Positions 7,039 through 15,507 of a DNA stretch of 64,000 nucleotides are shown piece after piece. The first letter of the stretch is position 1, and each line of letters begins with the position of its first letter. Source of the stretch: Falsiroseomonas tokyonensis. GTDB taxonomy: Bacteria; Pseudomonadota; Alphaproteobacteria; Acetobacterales; Acetobacteraceae. Below the pieces are notes generated by a model that saw only the letters and a list, made by a program, of their open reading frames with translations, made no database searches and was not told where the DNA came from. The translations under genes were made by a program, and so were the position numbers. Location of the stretch: the NCBI RefSeq assembly GCF_019024325.1, contig NZ_JAFNJS010000011.1:1-64000 (forward strand). Reading direction: 5' to 3'.

Positions 7039-7931
7039 GCGCCCAACGCCGCGTCGTGGTGATGTTCCAGATACCAGTCGGCCATCTCGGCGCCGGTCGT
7101 GAACCACACCCCCTCATGCCGCCGGATATGCCCGAGCAGCGCGTCGAGGAAGCGGATGCGGTGCGGGCGGCCCATGATGTAGGGGTGCAGCGCGATGCAC
7201 ATGACCCGCGGCTGGGTCGCACCTTCCGCATACAAAGTCTCGAACATGTCGATTCCGGCGCGCAGGAAGTCGGCCCCCTCCGCCGCGCCGGCGCCGATCA
7301 TCACCGCGTCATTCAGGTCCATCGTATAGGGGATGGAGCAGAGCCGGCCGCGGCGCACGCGGATCGGCGTCGGCTGGTCGTCGTGATAGAAGTCGCAGAG
7401 GTAGGAGATGCCGGCTTCCGCCACCAGGTCCGGCGTGACCAGCGTGTTGGACGCCGCCGGGGAGAACCAGCCGCGAAGCTGCTTGCCCGTCAGGCGTTTC
7501 CAGGCGGCGACGCTGGCCTCGATCTCGGCGCGTTCCGCATCTTCGGGCAGGTTCCAGTGGTAGCGCGTGTTGAACAGGCCGTGGCTGAACACGTCCCAAT
7601 CGCGCTTGAGCATCCCGTCCAGGATCTCGGGGAACATGTCGCCCACGCTCATGGAGAAGGAGACGCTGCCGCGGATGCCATGCGCATCCAGGCACTCCAT
7701 CATCCGCCAGACGCCGGCGCGATTGCCGTAGTCCTTGAGCGAATAGGACAGCACGTCCGGATGCGGCGTGCGCGGCCAGGGGTCGCGCGGGCTGCCCTGC
7801 TGGGCGGGCAGGAATTCGTAGTGCTCGATATTCGGACAGACCCAGACCGCCAGCCGCGCGCTTCCCGGCCATGTCAGCCTGGCGCGGCGCGGCAGCGGCG
7901 CATGCGGGTAGCGGTCCTCGGCCGGGATCAC
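7035..7931 (-). CDS. Polysaccharide-deacetylase-fold protein, PuuE-like
   Basis: A 298-residue protein with a GTG start overlapping the amidohydrolase stop (GTGA). Landmarks match its downstream neighbour: RLAVWVCPNIEHYEF, YGNRAGVWRMMECLDAHGI, FSHGLFNTRYHWNLPEDAE, IALHPYIMGRPHRIRFLDALLGHI. The pair presumably arose by duplication. Canonical NodB metal ligands are again not apparent. No signal peptide is present, so it acts in the cytoplasm, which argues against a cell-wall substrate. It is probably a hydrolase of a ureide, amide or similar small molecule. Confidence 0.8.
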   Translation of the reverse strand: MIPAEDRYPHAPLPRRARLTWPGSARLAVWVCPNIEHYEFLPAQQGSPRDPWPRTPHPDVLSYSLKDYGNRAGVWRMMECLDAHGIRGSVSFSMSVGDMFPEILDGMLKRDWDVFSHGLFNTRYHWNLPEDAERAEIEASVAAWKRLTGKQLRGWFSPAASNTLVTPDLVAEAGISYLCDFYHDDQPTPIRVRRGRLCSIPYTMDLNDAVMIGAGAAEGADFLRAGIDMFETLYAEGATQPRVMCIALHPYIMGRPHRIRFLDALLGHIRRHEGVWFTTGAEMADWYLEHHHDAALGA

Positions 7932-9163
7932 GCCGCAAGCTGGTCCTTGATGAAGCGCCCGCCCTGCATGATCACGGACAGGTGCTTCCCCTGGCCCGTG
8001 AGGAGGGAAAGGTCCTTCAGCGGATCGCCCTCCACCACCACCAGGTCGCCGAAGGCGCCGGGCTCCACGATGCCGATCTGGCCTTCCATGCGCAGCAGCT
8101 TGGCGGCGTGGACCGTGGTGGAGCGGATCACCTCCATCGCCGGCAGCACGCGGCCGCGGATGACGAATTCGTCCGACTGGTGGCGGTGCATCTCGGCCAA
8201 CAAATCGCTGCCATAGGCCATGGTCAGGCCGGCGCGCTGCATCTTCTCCAGGCTCGCGAGGCCCGCCAGCCGCACCGTGTCGATCTTCGCCACGCTTTCC
8301 GGGCCGAGGCCGTAGCTCGCGCCCTCGTTCTTCAGCGCCTCATAGGTCACCAGCGTCGGGCAGGCGATGGCGCCGGCCTTGGCGGCCTTGCGGGCGGTGG
8401 CTTCCTCGATGAGGTTGCAATGCTCCAGGCTGCGCACGCCGGCGTCGACGGCGCGGCTGATCGCCTCGTCGGTGTAGAGATGGGCGGCGACATAGGTCTG
8501 CGCCATCTGCGCCTCCTCCACCGCCGCGCGCATCTCGTCCATGGAATAGCCGAGGAAGGCGATGGGGTCGGTGGGGGAAGCCACGCCGCCATTGGCCATG
8601 ATCTTGATGTAGTCGGCGCCGGCCTTGATTTCCTCCCGGCAGGCGCGGCGCACCGCGTCCACGCCATCGGCGATGCGGCCAAGGCAGCCGAGGCGCTGTT
8701 CCAGATAGGCCATGTCGCGCGAATCGTAGCGGCCGCGGCCGTCGCTATGCCCGCCCGTCGAGGAAATGGCTTTGCCGCAGAGCACCATGCGCGGCCCCTC
8801 GAAACCGCCCTCCTCCCAGGCCACGCGCAGCCCCTGCGTCGCGCCGCCGAGGTCACGGATGGTGGTGAAGCCGCGCATCAGCATGGCGTTCATGATGCGC
8901 GCGGACCGGAAGGCGATCACCGCATCCGGCAGCAGCGCGTTCAGCCCGAAATTCACCGTGGTCGAGATCACATGCACATGCGCGTCGATCAGCCCCGGCA
9001 TCAGCGTGCGGCCGGCCAGGTTCACGGTGCGGGCGGCGGTGGCGCTGATCGGCTTGTCCGAGACCTCCTTGATCCGCCCGTCCTCCACCAGGACATGGCC
9101 CTCAATCCCGCCATCGACTCGGCCGTCGAGGATGCGGGCATGGGTGAAGAGGGTGGCGGTCAT
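7928..9163 (-). CDS. Metal-dependent amidohydrolase
   Basis: A 411-residue protein of the imidazolonepropionase/prolidase-like amidohydrolase group. Metal ligands can be followed: DAHVHV at the start of the barrel, GADYIKIMANGG with the lysine expected to be carboxylated, AAHLYTD, SLEHCN and AYGSDL. The N-terminal beta-sandwich (ILDGRVDGGIEGHVLVEDGRI) and the C-terminal return (GAFGDLVVVEGDPL) are complete. Close relatives include Sgx9260-type dipeptidases and molinate hydrolase, so the substrate cannot be fixed. GGAGTGACCC precedes the ATG. It is the first gene of a three-gene overlapping operon. Confidence 0.9.
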   Translation of the reverse strand: MTATLFTHARILDGRVDGGIEGHVLVEDGRIKEVSDKPISATAARTVNLAGRTLMPGLIDAHVHVISTTVNFGLNALLPDAVIAFRSARIMNAMLMRGFTTIRDLGGATQGLRVAWEEGGFEGPRMVLCGKAISSTGGHSDGRGRYDSRDMAYLEQRLGCLGRIADGVDAVRRACREEIKAGADYIKIMANGGVASPTDPIAFLGYSMDEMRAAVEEAQMAQTYVAAHLYTDEAISRAVDAGVRSLEHCNLIEEATARKAAKAGAIACPTLVTYEALKNEGASYGLGPESVAKIDTVRLAGLASLEKMQRAGLTMAYGSDLLAEMHRHQSDEFVIRGRVLPAMEVIRSTTVHAAKLLRMEGQIGIVEPGAFGDLVVVEGDPLKDLSLLTGQGKHLSVIMQGGRFIKDQLAA

Positions 9164-9226
9164 GGGTCACTCCGGTCGATACTGGGCGCAAGGCTAGACC
9201 GGTTTGGACCAGCGGGGGAGACGGGG

Positions 9227-9496
9227 ATGGAGCGCGCGGCATTCGAGGCGGGGTTGGCGCGGGACGGGTTCCTGGAGACGGTGGAACGCGACCTCGCGCC
9301 CTCCGAGGCGACGCCGGAGCACCGCCACCCTTTCGACGCCCGGCTGCTGATCCTCTCCGGCAGCCTGGTGCTGGCCCAGGGCGAGGCCCGGCACAGCTAC
9401 GGCCCCGGCGAGGTCTTCGACGTACCGCGGGACGCGCCGCATGCGGAAATCGCGGGACCGGAGGGCGCCAGCTACCTGGCCGGGCGCCGGCGCTAA
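9227..9496 (+). CDS. Small cupin protein
   Basis: An 89-residue single cupin barrel: PEHRHPFDARLLILSGSLVLAQGEARHSYGPGEVFDVPRDAPHAEI contains both cupin motifs with possible metal ligands (EHRHP and PHAE). The ATG follows GGGAG. It is transcribed divergently from the amidohydrolase operon across 63 bases, which may hold both promoters. It could be a sensor or isomerase for the same pathway; function is unknown. Confidence 0.75.
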   Translation: MERAAFEAGLARDGFLETVERDLAPSEATPEHRHPFDARLLILSGSLVLAQGEARHSYGPGEVFDVPRDAPHAEIAGPEGASYLAGRRR

Positions 9497-9499
9497 CCT

Positions 9500-11062
9500 C
9501 TAGAACCCGATCCCCTCCTCCGCCAGCTTGGCGCGGATCAGCGCCTTCGGCACCTTGCCGTAGCCCGATTTCGGCAGCGCATCCCATTGCACGATGCGCA
9601 GCGGCTGCTTGTAGCGGGCCAGGCGCGGGGCGAGGTGGGCCAGAAGCGCCGCCTCCTCCACCTCCATCCCCTCATGGCAGACGATGCAGGCGATGCCGGC
9701 CTCGCCCCATTTGGGATGCGGCATGCCGACCACCGCAGCCTCCGCCACCGCGGGATGGGTCAGCAGAGCCTCCTCCGCCTCCCGCGGATACACGTTCGAT
9801 CCGCCGGAGATGTACATGTCCGACGCCCGGCCGGTGATGAAGAGGAAGCCCCGCGCATCGAGCATGCCGAGGTCGCCGGTATGGAACCAGCCGCCGGCGA
9901 AGGCCTTCGCATTGGCCTCCACATTCTCGAAATAGCCGGCGAAGACGGCGGGGCCGCGCACACAGATCTCGCCGATCTCGCCGGGCGGCAGGCGGGCGCC
10001 GCGCTCGTCGAAAATGGCGATATCCATGCCGGTGCGCGCCACGCCGCAGCTGCCGGCATTTTCGGGCGTGTGCTGGTCCGGGCGCAGCACGGTGATGTTG
10101 CCGGTGACCTCGCCGAGGCCGAAATACTGCACCAGGCAGGGGCCCAGCTTTGCCAAGGCCTCCTGCTGGTCCGCGTCGTACATCGGCGCGCCGGCATAAA
10201 TCACATGGCGCAGGCTGGTGTGGTCGTGCGCATCCACGGCCGGGTGGCGCACCAGCGCGGTCAGGATGGTCGGAACGGTGAACATGTTGGAGACGCGGTG
10301 GCGCTCCACCAGCGCCCAGGCCTCGGCCGGGTCCAGCTTCTCGGCCCCCAGCAGCACCGTGGCGGCGCCGCGCGCCACCTGGCCGAGCTGGTGGATGCCG
10401 GCGCCATGCGACAGCGGCGCCACCACCAGCGAGGCATCGCGCTCGGTCGTGCCCGGCACCAGGTCCGCCAGGTGGTTGGTCACCACGAAGCCCATCTGCC
10501 CATGCGTCAGCACCGCCGCCTTGGGCCGGCCGGTGGTGCCGGAGGTGTAGAAGAACCAGCAGGGATCGCCGGCCTCCACCTCCGCCTCATGGTCCGGGGC
10601 GGGCGGCGTGGCGGCGGCGAGCAGCGCCTCGTAGTCCAGTTCGCCTGGCCCGGCATCGCCCACGGCGATGACCTGCCGCAGATGCGGGTTTTCGGCGCGC
10701 ACCGCCGCCGCATGGGCACCGAAACCGGCATCCCGCAGCATCACCTTGGCGCGGGAGGAGGCCCCGAGATAGGCGACCTCGGCCGGCGTCAGCCGATAAT
10801 TGGTCGGCACCCAGACCGCGCCGATCTTGAAACTCGCAAAAAGGCTTTCGAACATCGCGTTGGTGTTCTTCGAATGCACCAGCACCCGGTCGCCCTTGGC
10901 CACGCCCAGGCTGCGCAGCGCCTGGCCCAGCCGGTCCACCCGCGCATCCAGCTCGGCGAAGGTCCAGCTGCGGTCGCGCCAAACCAGGGCCGGGCGATCG
11001 GGGATGCGGCGCGCGGTCTGGGTCAGCAGCCGCCCGAGATTCATCGCCGTCGCCACGCGCAT
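9500..11062 (-). CDS. AMP-forming acyl-CoA synthetase
   Basis: A 520-residue ANL-superfamily enzyme that activates a carboxylic acid with ATP and couples it to CoA. The phosphate loop YTSGTTGRPKA, the ATP motif YFGLGEVTGN, GWFHTGDLG, the hinge RASDMYISGGSNVYP and the C-terminal catalytic lysine region LPKSGYGKVPK are all present. GGAGGG precedes the ATG. Length and motifs match the long-chain fatty acyl-CoA ligase type, but many such enzymes use aromatic or branched acids. It lies three bases from the convergent cupin and is preceded by the glutamate-synthase-like gene on the same strand. Confidence 0.9.
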   Translation of the reverse strand: MRVATAMNLGRLLTQTARRIPDRPALVWRDRSWTFAELDARVDRLGQALRSLGVAKGDRVLVHSKNTNAMFESLFASFKIGAVWVPTNYRLTPAEVAYLGASSRAKVMLRDAGFGAHAAAVRAENPHLRQVIAVGDAGPGELDYEALLAAATPPAPDHEAEVEAGDPCWFFYTSGTTGRPKAAVLTHGQMGFVVTNHLADLVPGTTERDASLVVAPLSHGAGIHQLGQVARGAATVLLGAEKLDPAEAWALVERHRVSNMFTVPTILTALVRHPAVDAHDHTSLRHVIYAGAPMYDADQQEALAKLGPCLVQYFGLGEVTGNITVLRPDQHTPENAGSCGVARTGMDIAIFDERGARLPPGEIGEICVRGPAVFAGYFENVEANAKAFAGGWFHTGDLGMLDARGFLFITGRASDMYISGGSNVYPREAEEALLTHPAVAEAAVVGMPHPKWGEAGIACIVCHEGMEVEEAALLAHLAPRLARYKQPLRIVQWDALPKSGYGKVPKALIRAKLAEEGIGF

Positions 11063-11098
11063 GCCCCACTCCCTCCGACTCTTGCCGGAGGATAGGGC

Positions 11099-12751
11099 TC
11101 AATCGGCCGCGACCTCCAGCACCCGGACGCGCGGCGCGAAGCTCTGGGCATCCGCCATCGCCCAGGCGTCCCGGAAGCGGGCATCCTGGGTGCCGCGCAG
11201 CAGCTCGCCCGGCGCCAGTTCGGGAAAGAGCTCGGCCAGGCTCTGCACCTGCCGGGCGGAGATGCGGCGGAAGAAGTGGTGCGGGCGCAGCTGGCCGGGG
11301 TGGTCCAGCCCCGCGGCCGCCACCAGCTCGCCCAGCGCCTCCAGCGTCGCCGCATGGAATTGCGCCACGCGCTGCGCCTTGTCCGACACCACCAGGGCAC
11401 GCGACCGTGTCGGGTCCTGTGTCGCCACGCCCGTCGGGCAGCGATCGGTGTGGCAGGACAGCGACTGGATGCAGCCGAGGGCGAACATGAAGCCGCGCGC
11501 CGCATTGCACCAGTCGGCGCCCAAGGCCATGGCGCGGGCGATGTCGAAGGCGCTGGCGATCTTGCCGCTGGCGCCGATGCGGATGCGGTCACGCAGGCCG
11601 ATGCCGATCAGGGCGTTGTGCACAAAGTTCAGCCCCTCGCGCATCGGCATGCCGACATGGTCCATGAATTCCAGCGGCGCGGCGCCGGTGCCGCCTTCCG
11701 CGCCATCCACCACGATGAAGTCGGGCGTGATGCCGGTCTCCAGCATCGCCTTGCAGATCGCCAGGAACTCCCAGCGATGGCCGATGCAGAGCTTGAAGCC
11801 GGCGGGCTTGCCGCCCGACAGGCGGCGCATCTCGGCGACGAAGCGCAGCAGCTCCACCGGCGTGGAAAAGGCGCTGTGGGCGGAGGGGGAGAGGCAGTCC
11901 TCCCCCATCGCCACGCCGCGCGTGGCCGCGATCTCGGCGCTGACCTTGGCCGCCGGCAGCACGCCGCCATGGCCGGGCTTGGCGCCCTGGCTCAGCTTCA
12001 GCTCCACCATCCGCACCGGCGGCGATGCGGCATTCGTCGCGAAGCGATCGGGGTCGAAGCGCCCCTCGGCATCGCGCGCGGAAAAATAGCCGGAGCCGAT
12101 TTCCCAGATCAGGTCGCCGCCAGCCTCCAGGTGATAGGGGCTGAGCCCGCCCTCCCCCGTATCATGCGCGAAGCCGCCGGCCTTGGCGCCCCGGTTCAGC
12201 GCGCGGATGGCATTGGCGGAAAGCGAGCCGAAGCTCATGGCGGAGATATTGAACAGCGAGGCACTGTAGGGCTGCGCGCAATCCGGCCCGCCGATGGTCA
12301 CCCGCGCCGCGGCGCGCGAAACCGGGCGCGGCGCCATGGAATGCTGCAGCCATTCGTAGCCGTCCTCATAGACATCGTACTGCGTGCCGAAGGGCCGTTT
12401 GTCGAGCTGGCCCTTGGCGCGCTGGTAGACCACGGCGCGCTTGTCGCGGGAGAAGGGCGTGCCGTGCTTCTCATCCTCGAAGAAGTACTGGCGCATCTCC
12501 GGCCGGATCTCCTCCATCAGGAAGCGGAGATGCGCGGCGATGGGGTAGCTGCGCAGGATGGCATGGGTGGGGTCGAAAAGGTCCCGGAAGCCCAGCGCCG
12601 AAAGCCCACCGGCCAGCAGCAGCAGCGGCAGCAGCCAGGGCCAGGCGCCTGGCGCCAGCAGCAGGCCCAGCACGATGGACAGCGTCGCCAGCACCACCAG
12701 GGTCAGCAGGATGTAGCGGGGTGACAGGATCAGGACGCGGTTGCGCAGCAT
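11099..12751 (-). CDS. FMN-binding glutamate-synthase-family protein, membrane-anchored
   Basis: A 550-residue protein. Two hydrophobic helices at residues 10-55 suggest an inner-membrane anchor. The rest is the FMN/synthase domain of GltB: FNISAMSFGSLSANAIRALNRGAKAGGF, HDTGEGGLS, GAKPGHGG, VDGAEGGTGAAP and the 3Fe-4S cysteines in CIQSLSCHTDRCPTG. The N-terminal amidotransferase domain and C-terminal glucan-like domain of GltB are absent. Such stand-alone synthase-domain proteins are widespread, with an unclear substrate. GGAGG sits just before the ATG, directly after a long inverted repeat. Confidence 0.9.
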   Translation of the reverse strand: MLRNRVLILSPRYILLTLVVLATLSIVLGLLLAPGAWPWLLPLLLLAGGLSALGFRDLFDPTHAILRSYPIAAHLRFLMEEIRPEMRQYFFEDEKHGTPFSRDKRAVVYQRAKGQLDKRPFGTQYDVYEDGYEWLQHSMAPRPVSRAAARVTIGGPDCAQPYSASLFNISAMSFGSLSANAIRALNRGAKAGGFAHDTGEGGLSPYHLEAGGDLIWEIGSGYFSARDAEGRFDPDRFATNAASPPVRMVELKLSQGAKPGHGGVLPAAKVSAEIAATRGVAMGEDCLSPSAHSAFSTPVELLRFVAEMRRLSGGKPAGFKLCIGHRWEFLAICKAMLETGITPDFIVVDGAEGGTGAAPLEFMDHVGMPMREGLNFVHNALIGIGLRDRIRIGASGKIASAFDIARAMALGADWCNAARGFMFALGCIQSLSCHTDRCPTGVATQDPTRSRALVVSDKAQRVAQFHAATLEALGELVAAAGLDHPGQLRPHHFFRRISARQVQSLAELFPELAPGELLRGTQDARFRDAWAMADAQSFAPRVRVLEVAAD

Positions 12752-12760
12752 GGGGGCCTC

Positions 12761-12791
12761 CGAGGTCTGCCAGTCTATTCGGCAGACCTCG
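12761..12791 (-). promoter_or_regulatory. Perfect 11-bp inverted repeat before the GltB-like gene
   Basis: CGAGGTCTGCC (12761-12771) and GGCAGACCTCG (12781-12791) are exact inverse complements around a 9-base spacer. The repeat ends nine bases before the ATG, touching the GGAGG ribosome site. No T-tract follows. It could be a dimer operator or a leader hairpin that blocks translation. Confidence 0.6.
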
Positions 12792-12833
12792 CGAAACTGT
12801 TACGATAGGCGCGTGACGTCTTGGCGAATCCTG

Positions 12834-14564
12834 TCAGACGGGCCGGTCGCCCTTGTTCACTTTCAGCGTCCGGTTGTCCGCCGCCGGCAGCATCTTGGCG
12901 GGGTCGCGCGTCACGACGATGTCGAGCACCGTCGGGGTATCGGTGTTCTCCAGCCCGGCCTGGATGGCGGCCGAGAGCTTCTCAGGGTCCTCCACGCGGA
13001 TGCCCTGGCAGCCCATGGCATTGGCGATGTTCGCGTAATTCATCTCGACGAGGTCGCTGGACTGGTAGCTGCCGGGGCCGAAGACCGCGTGCTGCAGCGC
13101 CTTCACATAGCCCGACGCCGCATTGTTGAAGATGCAGGCGACGATGGGGGCGCCGACGCGGCGCGCCGTCTCGAGGTCGCCCATCGACATGTTGAAGCCG
13201 CCGTCGCCGGTCAGCGAAACCACGCGCCGCCCCTTCCCCACCCCGATCTGCGCCCCGATGCCGCCCGGCACGCCATAGCCGATGGAAGCAAAGCCGCGAT
13301 CCGCCACGAAGCCGCGCCCGGCCCGCTTGGTGTCGAAGAGCAGCCCGCCCCAATGGCCCGCAAAACCGCCATCGGCGACCAGCACGGCATCGGCCGGCAG
13401 GATCCTGTTCAGCTCGCCCATGAGGCGGCCGACATTGATCGGCGATTCCACCGATTCCAGCCGGTCTTTGGCCGATTCCAGCCAGGCTGCCATCCGCTTC
13501 GGCACCTCCGCGCACCAGTCCGCGCGACCGCCCTTGCGCGGGCCGAGCTCGGCCAGAAGGTCCTCGAGGCCACAGCGCGCATCGCCCACCAGCGCGACGT
13601 CCTGCCGCGTGGTGCGGCCGATTTCCTCAGCCACGATATCCAGGTGGATCAGCGGCACGCCGCTGGGCATCAGCGAGAAGCGCTTGGTCGCGATCTCGCC
13701 CAGCTTGCAGCCGACGACGAGCAAACAGTCGCTCATGCCGATCAGGTCGTTGGCGATGCGGGAATAGCGGCCGAAGACGCCGGCCGAGAGGGCATGGTTG
13801 CAGCCGATGGCGCCCTTGCCGGACATGGTATGCGCGACGGGGATGCCCTGCGCCTCCGCCAGCGCCAGCAGGGCGTCATGAGCCTCGCTGATATGCACGC
13901 CGCCGCCGGCCAGGATCAGCGGGCGCTCCGCCTTGGCGAGCAGCGCCGCGGCGCGCGCCAGGTCGTCCCGCGCCGGGCGGGACCTTCGGGCCTGGGCGCG
14001 CAGCGTGCCCGGGTCGAACCAGAAGTCGCCGGCGTCGAAGTCATGCTCGCCATGCGCCACATCCTCCGGCACCGCGATCAGCACCGGGCCGGGCCGGCCG
14101 CTGGTGGCGACGGCGAAGGCGCGGCGGATGTGTTCGGGGATGCGGGAGATGACCTCGACGCGGATCGCCTCCTTCACCAGGGGGCGCAGCACGTCGAATT
14201 GCCGCGCCTCCTGCGTCATGTTCTTCCAGGCGTGCTGGCGATTGGCGTCACCGATGATGGCGACCATCGGCATGCCGGCGTTGAAGGCCTCGGCCAGCCC
14301 CGTGGCGAGATTCGTCGCGCCCGGCCCGAGCGTGCCGTCCACCAGCCCCGGCCGGTTGGTCACCCTTGCATAGGCGTCCGCCGCAAAGGCGCCGCAACGC
14401 TCGTCGTTGATCAGGTAGTGCTGCACGCCGAGCACGCGGCAAGCCTCGTAGAAGGGCAGCAGCTGGAACCCGCCCATGCCGAACATCGGCCCCGGCTCAT
14501 GCAGCTTCAGCATCTCGGCGAGCGCGGCGCCGCCGCTCATGCGGCGTGTGGCATTGGCTGACAT
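12834..14564 (-). CDS. Acetolactate-synthase-like TPP enzyme
   Basis: A 576-residue three-domain thiamine-diphosphate enzyme. The N-terminal Pyr domain has the catalytic glutamate in NDERCGAFAADAYAR and GPGATNLATGLAEAF; the middle domain has GRPGPVLIAVPEDV; the C-terminal PP domain has GDGGFNMSMGDLETA...FNNAASGYVK for Mg-TPP. It would decarboxylate a 2-oxo acid or carry out a related carboligation or lyase step. An ATG two bases after the upstream stop was chosen over an overlapping TTG. No small regulatory subunit is nearby, so a biosynthetic acetolactate synthase is unlikely. It appears coupled to the duplicated protein upstream. Confidence 0.9.
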   Translation of the reverse strand: MSANATRRMSGGAALAEMLKLHEPGPMFGMGGFQLLPFYEACRVLGVQHYLINDERCGAFAADAYARVTNRPGLVDGTLGPGATNLATGLAEAFNAGMPMVAIIGDANRQHAWKNMTQEARQFDVLRPLVKEAIRVEVISRIPEHIRRAFAVATSGRPGPVLIAVPEDVAHGEHDFDAGDFWFDPGTLRAQARRSRPARDDLARAAALLAKAERPLILAGGGVHISEAHDALLALAEAQGIPVAHTMSGKGAIGCNHALSAGVFGRYSRIANDLIGMSDCLLVVGCKLGEIATKRFSLMPSGVPLIHLDIVAEEIGRTTRQDVALVGDARCGLEDLLAELGPRKGGRADWCAEVPKRMAAWLESAKDRLESVESPINVGRLMGELNRILPADAVLVADGGFAGHWGGLLFDTKRAGRGFVADRGFASIGYGVPGGIGAQIGVGKGRRVVSLTGDGGFNMSMGDLETARRVGAPIVACIFNNAASGYVKALQHAVFGPGSYQSSDLVEMNYANIANAMGCQGIRVEDPEKLSAAIQAGLENTDTPTVLDIVVTRDPAKMLPAADNRTLKVNKGDRPV

Positions 14565-14566
14565 AG

Positions 14567-15388
14567 TCAAACACTCTCCAGGATCTTGGCGACGAAGTCG
14601 CGGGTCGAAAGGCCGATGCAGCCGCCGCGCGCCTCCGCGGGCGCATTCAGGGCGGAGATGTAGCCATCCTCCCAGCTGCTGGTCGCATCGCCGATGCGGG
14701 CCGAGAAGGCGGAGACGGTGGCGGCGGCGATGCCGCGCGCGGCCAGCGCCGGCAGGCGCGACAGGCCGGCGCGATCGGCGCCGATGCCGGCATCGTTGTA
14801 GATGGCGGCCAGCACATCGGCCTTCACCGCACTGCCCGGCTTGCCGCCGAGCAGCCCGCCATGGGACCCGGTGACCACCACCTGCCCGGCATCCTCCGGC
14901 CCGACCAGCCCGTTCGAATCCAGCGCGATCACCCGCACCGGCCCGTCCTCGGCGATCACCCGCCGGGCCTCCTCCATCTGGCCCGGCGCCTCGGCGGGGG
15001 GCAGCCTGGCGGCCAGCAGGCGGTCCAGCGCCTCCGCCACCGGCATGCCATCGGCCAGGCCGAGCGCCGCGGCGGGGGCATTCACGGTGGAAAGCCGGCC
15101 ACGGGCCAGCATATCGGCGCCATCACCGATGCGGGCCGTCTCATGCGCCACGGCGGCGGCGGGGACGAAGCGGGATTCCAGCCAGAACAGCCCGCCCACG
15201 CCGGCCCTTTCGCGGCCGATGCCGGCATCATGCAGCACCAGGCCGGCGACGCCGCGCCGCGCCGCGTACCAGGCCGCATAGATCCCGCCATGGCTGCCGC
15301 AGCAGACCACCCGGCCCCGCGCCGCGTCGTCCAGCTGCGTCACGCTGTCCCGCACCAGGGGCCCCGCGCCCGACATCGCCTCCGACAT
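14567..15388 (-). CDS. Unknown protein with internal duplication
   Basis: A 273-residue protein with GGGGAG eight bases before the ATG. Two halves repeat the same landmarks in order: VVCCGSHGG / VVVTGSHGG, then HDAGIGRERAGVGGL / NDAGIGADRAGLSRL, then ARIGDGADMLARGRLSTVNAPA / ARIGDATSSWEDGYISALNAPA. Each half also ends near a helix (EALDRLLAAR / RDFVAKILES). No signal or membrane segment. The family is not recognised; it may be a partner or substrate-processing enzyme for the TPP enzyme encoded two bases downstream. Confidence 0.8.
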   Translation of the reverse strand: MSEAMSGAGPLVRDSVTQLDDAARGRVVCCGSHGGIYAAWYAARRGVAGLVLHDAGIGRERAGVGGLFWLESRFVPAAAVAHETARIGDGADMLARGRLSTVNAPAAALGLADGMPVAEALDRLLAARLPPAEAPGQMEEARRVIAEDGPVRVIALDSNGLVGPEDAGQVVVTGSHGGLLGGKPGSAVKADVLAAIYNDAGIGADRAGLSRLPALAARGIAAATVSAFSARIGDATSSWEDGYISALNAPAEARGGCIGLSTRDFVAKILESV

Positions 15389-15507
15389 GGATTGCTCCCC
15401 ATGGGATTGTCCCCCATGGCTTGATTCCTTCGCCCGCTGCCGCATGCTCCGCAAGCCCCCCGCCCGCGCGGACCAGAAAAGGGGGGCGGGGAAACGGGGA
15501 CAGGCGG

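Noticed and set aside
12741-14561. 606-codon open frame on the plus strand
   Set aside because: Antisense shadow of the TPP enzyme gene, which has full motifs.
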